Positions 27,101 to 37,484 of a stretch of DNA of 64,000 nt are shown piece by piece. Positions within the stretch are counted from its first letter, which is position 1; the number at the start of each line of letters is the position of its first letter. The position numbers were made by a program, and so were the translations under genes. A model generated the notes under the pieces. It had not been told where the DNA came from. It saw nothing but the letters and a program-made list of their open reading frames with translations, and did not search any database. Origin of the DNA: Anisus vortex (lineage: Eukaryota; Mollusca; Gastropoda; Planorbidae); contig OX421495.1 in NCBI GenBank assembly GCA_949126835.1, forward strand, positions 28,521,721 to 28,585,720, read 5' to 3'.

Positions 27101-30100
27101 ATGTCTCACTGCAGAATAATGAAGGCTGTTTAGAGGAGCTTAAATGTATGAAAATAAGATACATGTCTCACTGCAGAATAATGAAGGCTGTTTAGAGGAG
27201 CTTAAATGTATGAAATTTAGATACATGTCTCACTGCAGAATAATGAAGGCTGTTTAGAGGAGCTTAAATGTATGAAATTTAGATACATGTCTCACTGCAG
27301 AATAATGAAGGCTGTTTAGAGGAGCTTAAATGTATGAAAATAAGATACATGTCTCACTGCAGAATAATGAAGACTGTTTAGAGGAGCTTAAATGTATGAA
27401 AATAAGATACACGTCTCACTGCAGAATAATGAAGGCTGTTTAGAGGAGCTTAAATGTATGAAAATAAGATACATGTCTCACTGCAGAATAATGAAGGCTG
27501 TTTAGAGGAGCTTAAATGTATGAAAATAAGATACATGTCTCACTGCAGAATAATGAAGGCTGTTTAGAGGAGCTTAAATGTATGAAAATAAGATACATGT
27601 CTCACTGCAGAATAATGAAGGCTGTTTAGAGGAGCTTAAATGTATGAAAATAAGATACATGTCTCACTGCAGAATAATGAAGGCTGTTTAGAGAAACTTA
27701 AAAAGAAACAAGTAGTAAATAAAAACAGTTTAAAACAATGTACTTTAATGCATATATAGGACTATAAAAATTTTAATAACAAGTTTTTTGTACATTGACT
27801 GATACAAATAGTATAAAATAGTAAACTCTTTCTATTTACTATTTCTTTCATTTAGTATATACAGTATAGAAGACATAAATTGTTTTCCTCAACTGAAGCT
27901 ATTACATTACGTTTAATGAATGATATATGTTTTTATTCCATCGTGCCAAAACTGCAGGCGCCAAAACATCACGTACCGTATTTTTTCATCCAAATGCAGA
28001 TATTATGTTGGTATACCTTAAATCTTTCCACATCTTTTATTAGTTTTATTATTGATATTTAAATATAAATGCAGACAAAAAGATCAATAGGTACACATCT
28101 TAAATGCTTATGTTGACTAACTGACTCATGCACAGGTGGGCAAGGCTTTTTTCAACTAGGGACTCATAAAGAAATGAACTGCCTGCTGCTAGAAGAGAGA
28201 TCCTTGCTACACTTTTACTCATTCAACTTTATAGTCAAGTTTATGTTAAGGGAGAAAATTACTCAACTTAGTTTGATCTCTTTGAGTTATGAGGGCTAGT
28301 AATGCCAAAAAGCTGTAAACTCCTGTAAATAAATGTGTTCTAAAGAACAATTGGTTTCTGCATGCTTCATAAAAATAAATAAAATGGGTAAGTAGCCTTT
28401 CTTGCATGTTTAATTGTTACAGACATCCACCTGCACTACAAGTAGTCTACCCACCAGGCCACACCACTAGTGACATGAACATTCCTAGCAGATTATTTGA
28501 CCAATAAATGATTTCTACAAGTTATAAGGGTCAAGACAATACAAGTTATATGTAACAGGTATTTTAGAATTGAAAAACATAAATGTAAAAGATAGTGAAG
28601 AAGATTTAATCAAATTTAATGTAAAAAAAAATGAGCAAACCTCATCTGACAAAAGTAGGCTATCTCTGATTGGTCTGTTAAGCTCCAATGTAATACACCG
28701 ACAAAAATCTGCTTGCAACATTTTGTCTATTAATTTTTCCATTTCTGCCAGTTGAGAGCCAAGATGTCTGTGCAACCAAAGAATTCAACGTGTAAGAAAC
28801 AATTGCAAATAATTTTGCACACAATTTTTATAGTAACAATTTTTCTAAATCATTCTTTGTTTTCAAGTCTGCAATAAAATAGCTATGTCTACCTAAAACT
28901 GTGTATTCCAGCCAGATCTTTATTGAGTACATCTTGTGAGGTGGAGATCAAATCTAAGGATCCTATGAATTCATTATTAGACAAAAGTCTTTGAATAGTA
29001 GGTTGAGTCTCATGAATGGAGGACATAATTTTGAGCTGAAACAAAAGTGAAAACTTTATTAAGCTTGGAATTCTAAAAACTAACACTTATGACTGAAATG
29101 CTTTTGCATTGAAATATTTAGAGAAAAAATTACCTTATTAAATAGAGCTTTATAATTAGCTCTTGTGTGAGACAATTTGATGACTTTTAAAGACTCTTTA
29201 GCAATCTTTTCATTCAGAACATTTATGCATTGCCTGCAAGAAGTAGATTTAATGAATGGTACTTTTATTATGTCAGTCCAATGTAATTAATAACAGGGAA
29301 TAAATATCATTTATATTTAGCTAGTTAGACTATTATCTTTACCTGAAGTGCTGAATACAGTGGACAGTATGTGATAAATTCTCTTGAAGTTCATCGTGGG
29401 AGGTCATAGCATGGAAGAAAGCCTCAGATTTCTGAGATATCTGTTTAGCAATCTGCACTTCCACAATGTCTAAGTAATGACTCAACTGGACAAAATATTT
29501 TTTTTTTAATAAATATTTTTTTTTTAAAAGGTTAAAAACAAGAAGAAAAGGTAAAGGTACAATGAACAAAATACTAAAATGAACCTAAATAAACAAGCAG
29601 TAAATGATTTATGGTAGCCAAAACAAAAAGTAATATCTGGGTATCAGATCTATGACTTTTTTATCTATCACCTTTTCTTGAAGAAGCTTTGTAGATTGTT
29701 TTTTATCTGCCAGATTAATGGATTTTGATTCTTCTATTTGAGACCAAGGGAAAACAGCATTGAAAATCTCAGGATTTTCTAAATTAAATTGTGTAGACAT
29801 GAAAAGCTGTAAAGATATAAAAAGTAAAATAAATTTGTTACTTTTAATAATAAACAATATTTCTAGGACTACGTCAGCAATACACCTTTGTTTCACTCAA
29901 ATATGCTTATAAAAAAAGTGGATGAATATTCTCAAGTATATATAAAACAAGCTAAATACCCCGGTATTGCCCAGGGAAATATTAAATAGGCCTGTATAAG
30001 TATAAGCTACAGATAAAAATCTCATAAACTACAATGAACAGAAAGCTATAGATCTAAAAAATTGTTTACATATAATTATTATTTACTGAAATCATTTAAG

Positions 30101-33100
30101 AAATTAATTTAAAATAAATTGTGTAATTAGGTTAAAAATAGGCAAGTCTTTTTATTAAACTCATTTGCTACTACTGCGACTCACTGCGACCTACCCCCCT
30201 CCGTACTAATGCGCCCTAAAGCGGCCGCCACGTGTGTGACTAACCTATTGTCGTTTCTTGATTTTTCGCCACGCGTTCTGTTTTTTATTTAATACTGCAA
30301 GCACGGCTTTTAAAAAGTAGGATTATAGTCTGTTTCGTTAATAAAAAACCGGACGTTTTTATTAAGTTTCGTTTCTTTGCGCTGCGCGTTCAAAATACGG
30401 GTAGTTTTCAGTGGCCTTTCGTCTTGTAAAACTTTTTTTTATAGCCTTCGCCTTTAATTTTTTACTTTATTTATCAATAGCTCTATACCTCCAAATATAA
30501 CATTTAACAATAGTTCTGATAATAAGGATGCTGCAGATATAGACTTAGATGAATTTCCATTACAACTCGATTTTTGGGCTTTATTATACTTTATCGGACT
30601 TTGACCCTAGGGCTAGTGAAAATATTTAGCCAAATCCTAGGGTCTCAACACTCAGCGAATGATTCTACCGATAATTCGGCATTTTTTATGTATAAAAGTA
30701 TACATTTCCAGAAAGCTAAGATATTTATCTATTTTGTGATGTAATTTTTATTTACTTTGGGAAATATTTAGTCATTAAAAAAAATTATTAAAAAATAATT
30801 TACTAAATTTAATACAGAGTTCCTTCCCTTTGGCTAGTATTTTTCCGGGTGTCTTTGGAAACTAGGTTAGTAGCAAATGAGTTAACAAAAAGCTAAATTG
30901 CCTGACATTGCCCATGGAAGGACTATCCCCGTGGATGAGAATTGAACACCCGTCAACATTTTACTGCATCATACAATAGAAAAAAAAGTTTTACCTTTAT
31001 CTGGTCAAAGTCAGCCCGACCTTGTTCTGAAATAGAGAAGCAAAATATTACCGGTACATATATTGTCACGAGTCATTTTTTCATGTTTTGAGAAAACTAT
31101 TTTTAAAAAAATTAAAAACATTGTTTGGTACATTTTGTAAAAAAAAACAACTATTTACTGATTTGTTTAAGATATAGGCAATTCGCCATATAATAGATGA
31201 CTGTGTAAACTATACATTTCAATTCTTAATTCAACCCCCCCCCTCCAAAAAAATGACTTCAAGTATTGTGAAGTGACGATATGTTACATAGATCATGACA
31301 TTCTATTTATAACAAATAGTCACCACAATATGTTACATAGATCATGACATTCTATTTATAACAATCTCTTTTTGTAGATACCCACTGTAATGATTTTATG
31401 ATTATGTTTATGATCCTACAGGAAAATATTTCTTATCTTATATATTACAGACGCTCATTCTATAAAGAAGATTTTTGCGTCCTACGCTCATCAATATTTA
31501 GAATGCAATAAACTTATTGGAAGCAAAAGAAATTATAAAACAATACACTACTGATACTTAAACACTAATTTAAGGTTCATAAGCCATGACATAACTAGAT
31601 CTATTGAATATTTCTTAATTCAAAAAATCAATTTTAAGATTCCACACATTATTGCTCCCATTACAGCAATAAAAATATTTCAATCTTCAGAAATTCTTGT
31701 TTCCATGTATGTTTTTTAGTTTTTCTTTGACTTTACAAAAGCTGTCTGATGATGATTATCAGTTAGTTAAAATTTTACTTAATATTAAACGCTTAAGAAA
31801 ATAAATAATAATCAACTGTAAAAAAAAAGTTAAAATTGTAAATGTTTGAAATGACATAAACAAAAGTGTCATCTATCTCATGATTGTCAAACTTTGTGTG
31901 ATGTTTATGACCAGGGGTATCCCAACACATTTTGATACAATATTCTATCTTTACAGTCAAGTAAGATCAGCTGTTCTATGAAGCTGTGTGTTCTTTTTAA
32001 TGCAGCTTTTTTCCTTGAGACATTCTTAATGTTCTTAATCAATGAGTGCTAGAGAGGTCCACATTATTTGCTGAGCTGCTTCATTTTAAAGTGTCTCTAT
32101 AACATCTCTGGCTTTAGAGAGTGGATGTCAACAAAAAAAACTGGTTTCTCAATCCCATTATACTTTATTGAGTACTTTATTGAAGTAAAAGAAAAGTAAA
32201 TAAGAATTGTCATATCAATAATATCTCATCCTTCTTTGTGTGCAGCCTAGTATGATATCTCAGGGTAGCCAATTTAAGAATGGCTTGCAAAGTAGTTAGC
32301 TAGGAAACACCACAAGAACACTGATAATAAATTGAGAACCACTTATCTTTTCACAATTCTAATGCTCAAACTTACCTAGCTGCCTATAATGGTGTGATGG
32401 GAAAATGTCCCTGCCAGTAACTGGGACTTCTGTGAGTTTGTCCTTATTTTTAGAATGTTTTTTCACCCTCTAAAAAAGAAAAAAGAAAATCTAAAATTAC
32501 TTATTTATGTGTGTTATTTTATTATATTTTATAAATGTGATACTACCCATAAACTAATACGGTTGTCGGATTGCTTAGTAGTATATTATAGGGATGTTAA
32601 ACGAAAACCGGAATACCGGATTCCGGTTTTAAAACTTTTTGGTTTGTTGGTTGGAAGTTGGAAGGTAATTAATACTTCAAGTAGAAGACCTTTTTTTTTT
32701 GGTGCTAATGGAAATATTTTAAATAAATAATGTTGGATTCGCACAAAACAAATTCCTGAAATGCCTTGCTAACACTAGTTAGTCTTAGATATTGTGTTTC
32801 CAAATACCAACGATGGCTTGCGATAAAAACAACATCAAACAATTGTTAAGTTACAGTTACATCTTTTAGACGTGCGCTGCTCTTTGATGTACGCAATGGA
32901 GAGACGCAAACTAGACCTTCCCTGTGACCCTCAACAATTTAGCTAGACACCGCGTCTGTGCTTTATTATTAACGGCACTATTAAATACACATTCTTTTGA
33001 TTTTTGCTACGAGAAAACTTTCAATACATTATTTTACAAGTTAGCATATATGCCTCTTCAAATTCTTATTATTATTATGGTCAACGATAATTGGTAGCCT

Positions 33101-35295
33101 AATTTGATTATCACTATTGAAAAATTGAAAGCTAATATCGGTTTTAATGAATTAGCCCAGATTTGTTTTCACACAAATCAACCCCTTGAATGCCCTGCAA
33201 ACACTAATTAAGTTTGAAGTAAGCTTATTTTTCAAATATACCTACAAAACTACGCTTTTCCGGCCTGTGATTTGTGACAATGCGCGGAGGGAAGGGGGGG
33301 AGGAACCGAAATCCGGATCGAAACCAGTTTATAGAACCAAAAACCGGTTTTGGAAAAAAACGGTTTTTAACATCCCTAGTATATTATATGCAAAAAAATG
33401 TTTAAAAAAGGGTCCCAGGGCATTTTTGAGATTACAATTGGTTTATAATATTGAATGTCTTATAGCTGTGAAATTTTGAAACTATTTTTTTTTTTTAGAA
33501 AATACTTTAAAATGTGTTTTTATGCAGCTTTTGTATAAAATCAAGCAACAAGCAAAAATATTATTATACAGAACATCAAATGGGACAGAATAATGAATTT
33601 TTTTCCCAGATCACACCTTGAAGCAGAATTGGACTTTGAACCCTTATCAAAACCAAGTTTCAGGTTCCAGACAAAAAAACTGGTTATTCATTCTGCATAC
33701 ATTAGTCAGTAGAGTTACATAAAATATACATTATTTTAGATCAATAAAGTTTCTGTTTTATACTTGATTCTTATAGTACACATCAAAGTATAGTGTTAAC
33801 ATTTTATGCAGAAAATAAAAAGTTCATAGTATTAAGAAACCTATATCTGTAATAAAGTCCACTTACTAATGAAGTCTTCCTGAGATATTTCTCAAAATGC
33901 TTTGGTCCTATTTCTGGTACATAGGGTGAAGGAAGTATTTCCACATTCTCAAATGATTGGCCCCAAGTTTTTGTGAAGAAATCAGTCTCTCTTTTCACCA
34001 GTCTTGGATCATTGAGCAGGGCTGGCAAATTCACAGTAGCATTGTGAACTGTCCATTTATATTGATCCTGTATAATGCAAGGATCAGAGTTTCCAGAGGA
34101 ATGTCCTTCACCAAACTGATTTTCTTCACTCCTGCTTGCTGTAATTTTGCTTTTGGCACCACCTATAAAAAATAAAACATCCTTTTAAAAGAGAGTTTAA
34201 AATCATAGTTTATTTGTTGCAATTTACATCTAGTATATATATATAAGACAGTATATATGGGGCAAGCGTTCGGCTGGCGTATCCATGGTCCTAGGTTAGA
34301 ATTGGTGAAGGCTAGGATTTGTTCTCGGGTCTGGAGGGTGTCCCTGAGTCTACCCAGCTCTGATGGTACCTGACTTTAGTTGGGGTAAAGTAAAAAGCGA
34401 CTGGGCATTGTGCTAGCCACACAAACTGTTAAATTTTACAAGGCGATGTCTAAGCTTGAATGAATTTTTTTTTTTACAGGCATTAATTTTTTGAGGTGAT
34501 TCTAGGTAAACCCCATGCTTTTTTATTTGATTTTGAGCTCAGCACCTGTTGGAGTCATTTCTGGAATAAGGCTTGTATTGAGAAAGGATTTCTGTGAAAT
34601 AATATGGCCCATTCTCCGACATCTACAGAGCTCTCCAAATTGAATCATTGGGTCGCTTAAGAATAAGTGTGTGCCTTTTTAGTTACAAAAGCATTTGGAA
34701 TGCTCTGTGGTATCGTAACACCCTGGATCCAGGTCCTTCATGACATTTCACCCCCCTGTTGTCTCTTAGCTCTTGTGCCAGAGTCTCCAAACAGTGACAC
34801 AGCAAACTCAAAACCTCTATCCAGTGTAGTCCAATACGGAGCTCTGTCAAGCCATATCACAAGGGGGTACAAGTTTTACGTGTCTGGGTCAATACCTTAT
34901 GCCCAAGACAATATTAGTCACATTTTAAGACATGCAAGTAATGCTAAGCAAGGGTTATCCTTTCATCTGGTCATTTCCAGAATTTTGATACCCTCACGGG
35001 AAAACAAATGGTAAGATAAGACGTTAAAAATGTACTTACCATGTTCAATGTGAATATGATCCTTAATAACATGATCATCATAGTCTCTGTCACTAACACC
35101 TTCTAATGGTAATGATGGACAAACACCATTCATTCCGTAGCGACAAACATAGGAACCACCTTCTTTTGAACAGTGAAAATCACGCAAATGTTGACTAAAA
35201 TCTCTTGGAGACTTAAAAATATTAGCATCCTTACAAAGGCCACATTTTTTCCAAGGTAGGTTTTGATATATAGATGGGCTCTGGATAACAGACAT
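9171..35295 (-). CDS. VPS54: VPS54, GARP complex subunit (complete gene, 25 coding exons)
   Basis: VPS54 is a subunit of the GARP tether (VPS51-54), which captures endosome-derived vesicles at the trans-Golgi. Coding exons in transcript order: 35295-35040, 34162-33867, 32469-32376, 31026-30995, 29806-29672, 29485-29343, 29233-29134, 29035-28893, 28767-28641, 26748-26641, 25714-25656, 25094-24998, 24886-24777, 20810-20678, 20589-20408, 13255-13173, 12564-12529, 12205-12151, 12068-11963, 11812-11725, 10987-10866, 10779-10699, 10552-10445, 10021-9927, 9273-9171. All junctions are GT-AG and the phases close to 2,892 nt, 963 residues (human about 977). Landmarks: NLPALLNDPRLVKRETDFFT near 140, SEAFFHAMTSHDELQ near 290, QANKFVARFHEERK near 655, LDNERWKQADVP near 675, then the VPS54 C-terminal domain with TNDGGPQCGLV near 923. 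Residues 1-85 hold two apparent C2H2 fingers (C18/C21/H36/H41; C51/C59/H75/H80). An in-frame stop lies 36 bases before the ATG. No break is seen. Confidence 0.96.
11128..11352 (-). repeat. 20-bp minisatellite in VPS54 intron 20
   Basis: About eleven copies of CTAAATGAGGAACACAGGAC, with variants in which AGG becomes AAG or CAGG becomes CGGG. It lies between exon 20 (11725-11812) and exon 21 (10866-10987). Confidence 0.93.
12252..12536 (-). repeat. 69-bp minisatellite that includes the VPS54 exon 17 splice donor
   Basis: About four copies of a 69-bp unit lie in intron 17. On the minus strand each full unit starts with a donor-like GGTAAGAGAG (or AGTAAGAGAG) and continues ATCTAGACTAATTGTACA. 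The copy next to exon 17 contains the real donor (ACAG then GTAAGAGATCT, GT at 12528-12527). The donor-like starts on the plus strand (CTTAC) are at 12313, 12382, 12451 and 12524, spaced 69, 69 and 73. Confidence 0.88.
12716..13078 (-). repeat. Degenerate ~59-bp tandem repeat in VPS54 intron 16
   Basis: About six to seven diverged copies share TAACATTTCTAAA and GATTGAATCAAA, with periods near 59. Two neighbouring copies around 12900-13010 are nearly identical (ATTTATGGGGTTGAATACAA), suggesting a recent local duplication. Confidence 0.82.
13594..20375 (+). mobile_element. CAGGGTTCCCACA-type non-autonomous element carrying a giant satellite (copy A)
   Basis: The left end CAGGGTTCCCACAAGTTTG matches copy B at 22273. 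Both left arms share ordered blocks including TAATCACTAATGGAGCAG versus CATCACCAATAGAGCAG. The right arm (about 20195-20375) shares AACTGTGGGGGA, GGTACCATNTTCACC and TCAGGNTCAGC with copy B at 24345-24560. Between the arms sits the 25-bp satellite (14098-19647) plus about 550 bp of other sequence. The expected AACCCTG right terminus is missing, so this copy is truncated just before VPS54 exon 15. No coding capacity is seen. Confidence 0.75.
14098..19647 (+). repeat. 25-bp satellite, 222 copies, inside VPS54 intron 15
   Basis: The 25-bp unit (TTAAAATATTGTAAAGATAT plus five bases CCTTG) repeats without net indel: first copy at 14098, last at 19623-19647, exactly 222 units. Only three variant units were noticed, each with CCTTG changed to CCTAG, the substituted base lying at 15371, 15571 and 15621. 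The array is 5.55 kb, by far the largest in the window, and makes up most of intron 15 (13256-20407). Such uniformity implies very recent expansion or strong homogenisation. Confidence 0.98.
20811..22272. other. VPS54 intron 13, part before element copy B
   Basis: AT-rich intron with poly(A)/poly(T) runs. A short duplication next to exon 14 (20800-20940) repeats TAGTAGAACAAAGAACAACA three times and so duplicates the exon 14 acceptor region. Otherwise I see nothing that looks coding. Confidence 0.5.
22388..22650 (+). mobile_element. tRNA-like dispersed repeat inserted in element copy B
   Basis: It shares ordered blocks with the repeats at 7582-7930 and 56646-56800: ATATATATATAAAGT, CCGATCCCCATTGGT, a box A-like TCTAAGAGGTTAATGTA, box B-like GGGTTCCATTCTCC and a final GGGCAACGCAGGGCAATTTA. 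Alignment with copy A of the host element shows that this block is absent there, which defines its limits. Confidence 0.7.
24011..24346 (+). repeat. 48-bp tandem array in element copy B
   Basis: Seven copies of a 48-bp unit starting GGGTTGACAGGTCTGTTAAC and ending ACACCAAACTGT. A single related block occurs at the same relative place in copy A (CTGTTTAACAACAAACTGTG near 20200). Confidence 0.94.
26908..27700 (-). repeat. 62-bp minisatellite in VPS54 intron 9
   Basis: About twelve copies of a 62-bp unit containing GTCTCACTGCAGAATAATGA and TTTAGAGGAGCTTAAATG. The left-most copies are diverged. Two unit types alternate, ending GAAATTTAGATAC (A) or GAAAATAAGATAC (B), in the order A A B A A B and then B only. 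Confidence 0.94.
27701..28640. other. VPS54 intron 9, unique part
   Basis: AT-rich intron sequence. Nothing coding or structured is recognised. Confidence 0.4.
29935..30960. other. VPS54 intron 4 with fragments of the tRNA-like repeat
   Basis: 29940-30010 (minus strand: CTTATACAGGCC, then GGGCAATACCGGGG) and 30885-30960 (CTAAATTGCCTGACATTGCC and ATGAGAATTGAACACCCGTC) are fragments of the dispersed repeat described at 7582. The part between, about 30170-30460, is unusually GC-rich for this window (GCGGCCGCCACGTG near 30222). It has no splice-consistent coding potential that I can see. Confidence 0.5.
31262..31500. repeat. Local duplication and LINE tail in VPS54 intron 3
   Basis: 31270-31370 contains two copies of ATATGTTACATAGATCATGA, a short tandem duplication of about 50 bp. 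31430-31490 (TCTTATATATTACAGACGCT, then TTCTATAAAGAAG) matches the 3' tail of the LINE family at 40187 and 63245. Confidence 0.65.
32589..33378 (+). mobile_element. TAGGGATGTTAAA-type hAT MITE in VPS54 intron 2
   Basis: The termini TAGGGATGTTAAACG and TTTTTAACATCCCTA are inverted, with a perfect 8-bp duplication GTATATTA on each side (32581-32588 and 33379-33386). Subterminal blocks are CCGG-rich and self-complementary (CCGGAATACCGGATTCCGG on the left). It is 790 bp long with no transposase. A truncated right end of the same family is at about 38350-38418. Confidence 0.9.
34255..34445 (+). mobile_element. SINE with conserved central block, VPS54 intron 1
   Basis: Blocks in order: GGCAAGCGTTCGGCTGGCGT (degenerate box A region), CCTAGGTTAGAATTGGTGAA (box B region), GGTCTGGAGGGTGTCCCTGA, CCCAGCTCTGATGGTACCTG, ACTTTAGTTGGGGTAAAGTA and CATTGTGCTAGCCACAC. 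The last four blocks recur on the minus strand at 57185-57335, and the last two at 8743-8828, so this is a dispersed tRNA-derived SINE. Confidence 0.75.
34719..34992 (+). repeat. Low-copy repeat, copy 1 (VPS54 intron 1)
   Basis: About 270 bp, with CCTGGATCCAGGTCCTTCAT and CATGCAAGTAATGCTAAGCA, is repeated in the same orientation at 36306-37484. It is not obviously coding and has no recognised terminal structure. Confidence 0.8.
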
Positions 35296-36305
35296 TGCTA
35301 ATACTATCTCTATCCCATTAATGTTACTTTAAGACTCAGGTTGTGGTATCTAAAAGCTGAAAAAATTGAATTTAAAAAGAGCTTTTAGGACTAAAATCAA
35401 TTACAGCAGGTAGTGTAATATGGTTACTACATGTTTTTAATACAACTTCCCTGATGCTAGGCCTAAAACTTGATCTAAAAATAGATTTTTCAGAGATTTC
35501 TAAACTCTCCAAATTTAACCCAAACATGCACTGCGCACTTGCTTAATATAATTATTTAATATTTAACTTTAACTAGATCTAGAGTCCAGGTCTAGACTAT
35601 ATTATATTACTATTTTAGTATTTACTAATAGATAGAGACTGATAGAGTAGTAATAGAAGTAATACTAAACTAATAGTACTAATACTAATAGTAGTAGGCC
35701 TAATAATAGTAATAAACTACTTACTTTAAAACTTAATTTATACTTATACAAGAAATAAAAGATAATTTGACTAAATTGATTTTACCGCATTCTAATTGAC
35801 CAGAAATGATGAACAATTTTTAACCATTAAAAGCTATAAATGATATCAGTCTAAAAAAAAATCTTTATATTTTAATTTTTGTCTTATCGTTTTGTAAATT
35901 TTACTCCATTTTGACTCTCGTGATTTTATTTCCGGTCTAACGTGGCTAGGGGTATATGCACTGAGCTATATAATATAAAGGGCCCTGGCTCAATGAAATA
36001 GCATTCAGCTGTCCACACAGCTAATATTAGTCTATGATTGCTATGGTATTTAAGCTTAGGCCTACCTAGATCTATAGGATCCTACAAATGTCATTAACAG
36101 TAGGTCTTTGTAGCCTATACTAGATTTAAAAACAACAACACTAAAGCAATCAGCCAATATTAGGCCCTAGTCTATACACGAGGACAAAAACACTTTTCTT
36201 ATCACATATGCAAGATCAAATGACTAGGGCCTCTAGGCTATAATAAGTATAGGCCTACTATTTCTTCTCGAGTGGCACCCAGGCATCGAATGGGTTGCCT
36301 GAATA
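35296..36305 (-). promoter_or_regulatory. VPS54 5' flank
   Basis: This should hold the VPS54 transcription start and promoter, upstream of the minus-strand ATG at 35295. I see no TATA box that I would trust. 35570-35720 is a CTAG/TAGTA-rich simple stretch and 36040-36260 carries TAGGCCTA palindromes. Confidence 0.35.
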
Positions 36306-37484
36306 AACATCTTGGATCCGGGTCCTTCATGACATTTCACCCACCTGTGATTTAACCTGTCTCTTAGCTCTTGTGCCAGATTCTCCAAACAGTGACAGAG
36401 CAAATTCAAAACCTCAATCCAGTGTAATCCAATATGGATAGGGTTGCCAGACGTGCGGACATGTCCTCCTTTTTAGTCCTGCGTCCTCCGTCCGGCAGGC
36501 AAAGCTAAAAACCCTTAAAATGTCCGGCTTTTGTATGCCAAATTTTTTTTAATGCTTTGCGAACTTTTTATTTTCTTATTTACCTTTCAATAAATGGCTT
36601 GGTCGTGTAAAGCAAAACAAGTGAAGTATTTAGCAGGAAATGTAATGAATTAGATTGTGTTATCTAATGTGTTGTTAGTTTTATAATGGCAGTGGAGTTA
36701 GTTTTTTCAAAGTTTCCCAAATGCAAATTGCTTTTCAGAGATACTTAAAATGTGTGAACTTTTTTTTATGTATCCCTGGACATAATGGTACTGTCATTGA
36801 TAAACGATAAAAAGACAAAGGAAAGAAACAGACTCTCAGTTAACTCTGTAAATGGAACATTCTTACAAAGTACAACTTGAAAAATCTCACATGTGAGTGA
36901 CCAGTTTTATACACGTGTGCTTGTTAATGAAGATCTTCTGTAAAAAGTTGGCCCGTCTTAGAAATATTTTATATAATTAAGAAAAATGATAATGCATTAA
37001 CAGTAGAATTGACTGTTTTTAAATAATATAGTATTGTTGCATTTCGAGAAAAAAAAAGTCAATTGAATTTAGATTAAAACTTTTTTTACAAGACTTTTTC
37101 TTGATTAATTTACTAATAGATATTTATTGGCAATCATCGTAGTAAACTTGTATTGATTGCCGATGAAATCAATTGCAAAATTTAATTGATTTAAATGAAA
37201 CACTCAATGTGTCCTCCATTTGGTACCCATGTGTCCTCCTTTGTCCTCCTTTTTGTCTCACTGTGTCCTCCTTTTGGTACCCGTGTATCTGGCAACCCTA
37301 AATATGGACCGCTGTCAAGCTTTATCACAATTGGAGGTACAAGTTTTACGTGTCTGGGTCAATACCTTATGCCCTATACCGACAATTAGTCACATTTTAA
37401 GACATGCAAGTAATGCTAAGCAAGAGTTATCCTTTCATCTGGTCACTTCCAGAATTTCAATACCACTTGGGCCCTCACCATAAC
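36306..37484 (+). repeat. Low-copy repeat, copy 2, interrupted by a MITE
   Basis: The flanking parts (36306-36438 and 37309-37484) match copy 1 at 34719-34992, joined exactly across the inserted MITE at 36439-37300. Copy 1 therefore shows the pre-insertion arrangement. Confidence 0.85.
36439..37300 (+). mobile_element. TAGGGTTGCCAGA-type hAT MITE
   Basis: Perfect 13-bp inverted termini (TAGGGTTGCCAGA and TCTGGCAACCCTA) and a perfect 8-bp duplication AATATGGA (36431-36438, 37301-37308). It is 862 bp long with no transposase. GTCCTCC motifs are repeated next to both ends. Confidence 0.93.

Noticed and set aside
34667..35014. 115-codon plus-strand frame opposite VPS54 exon 1
   Set aside because: It is inside the low-copy repeat and intron sequence, overlaps a real exon antisense and matches no family I know.
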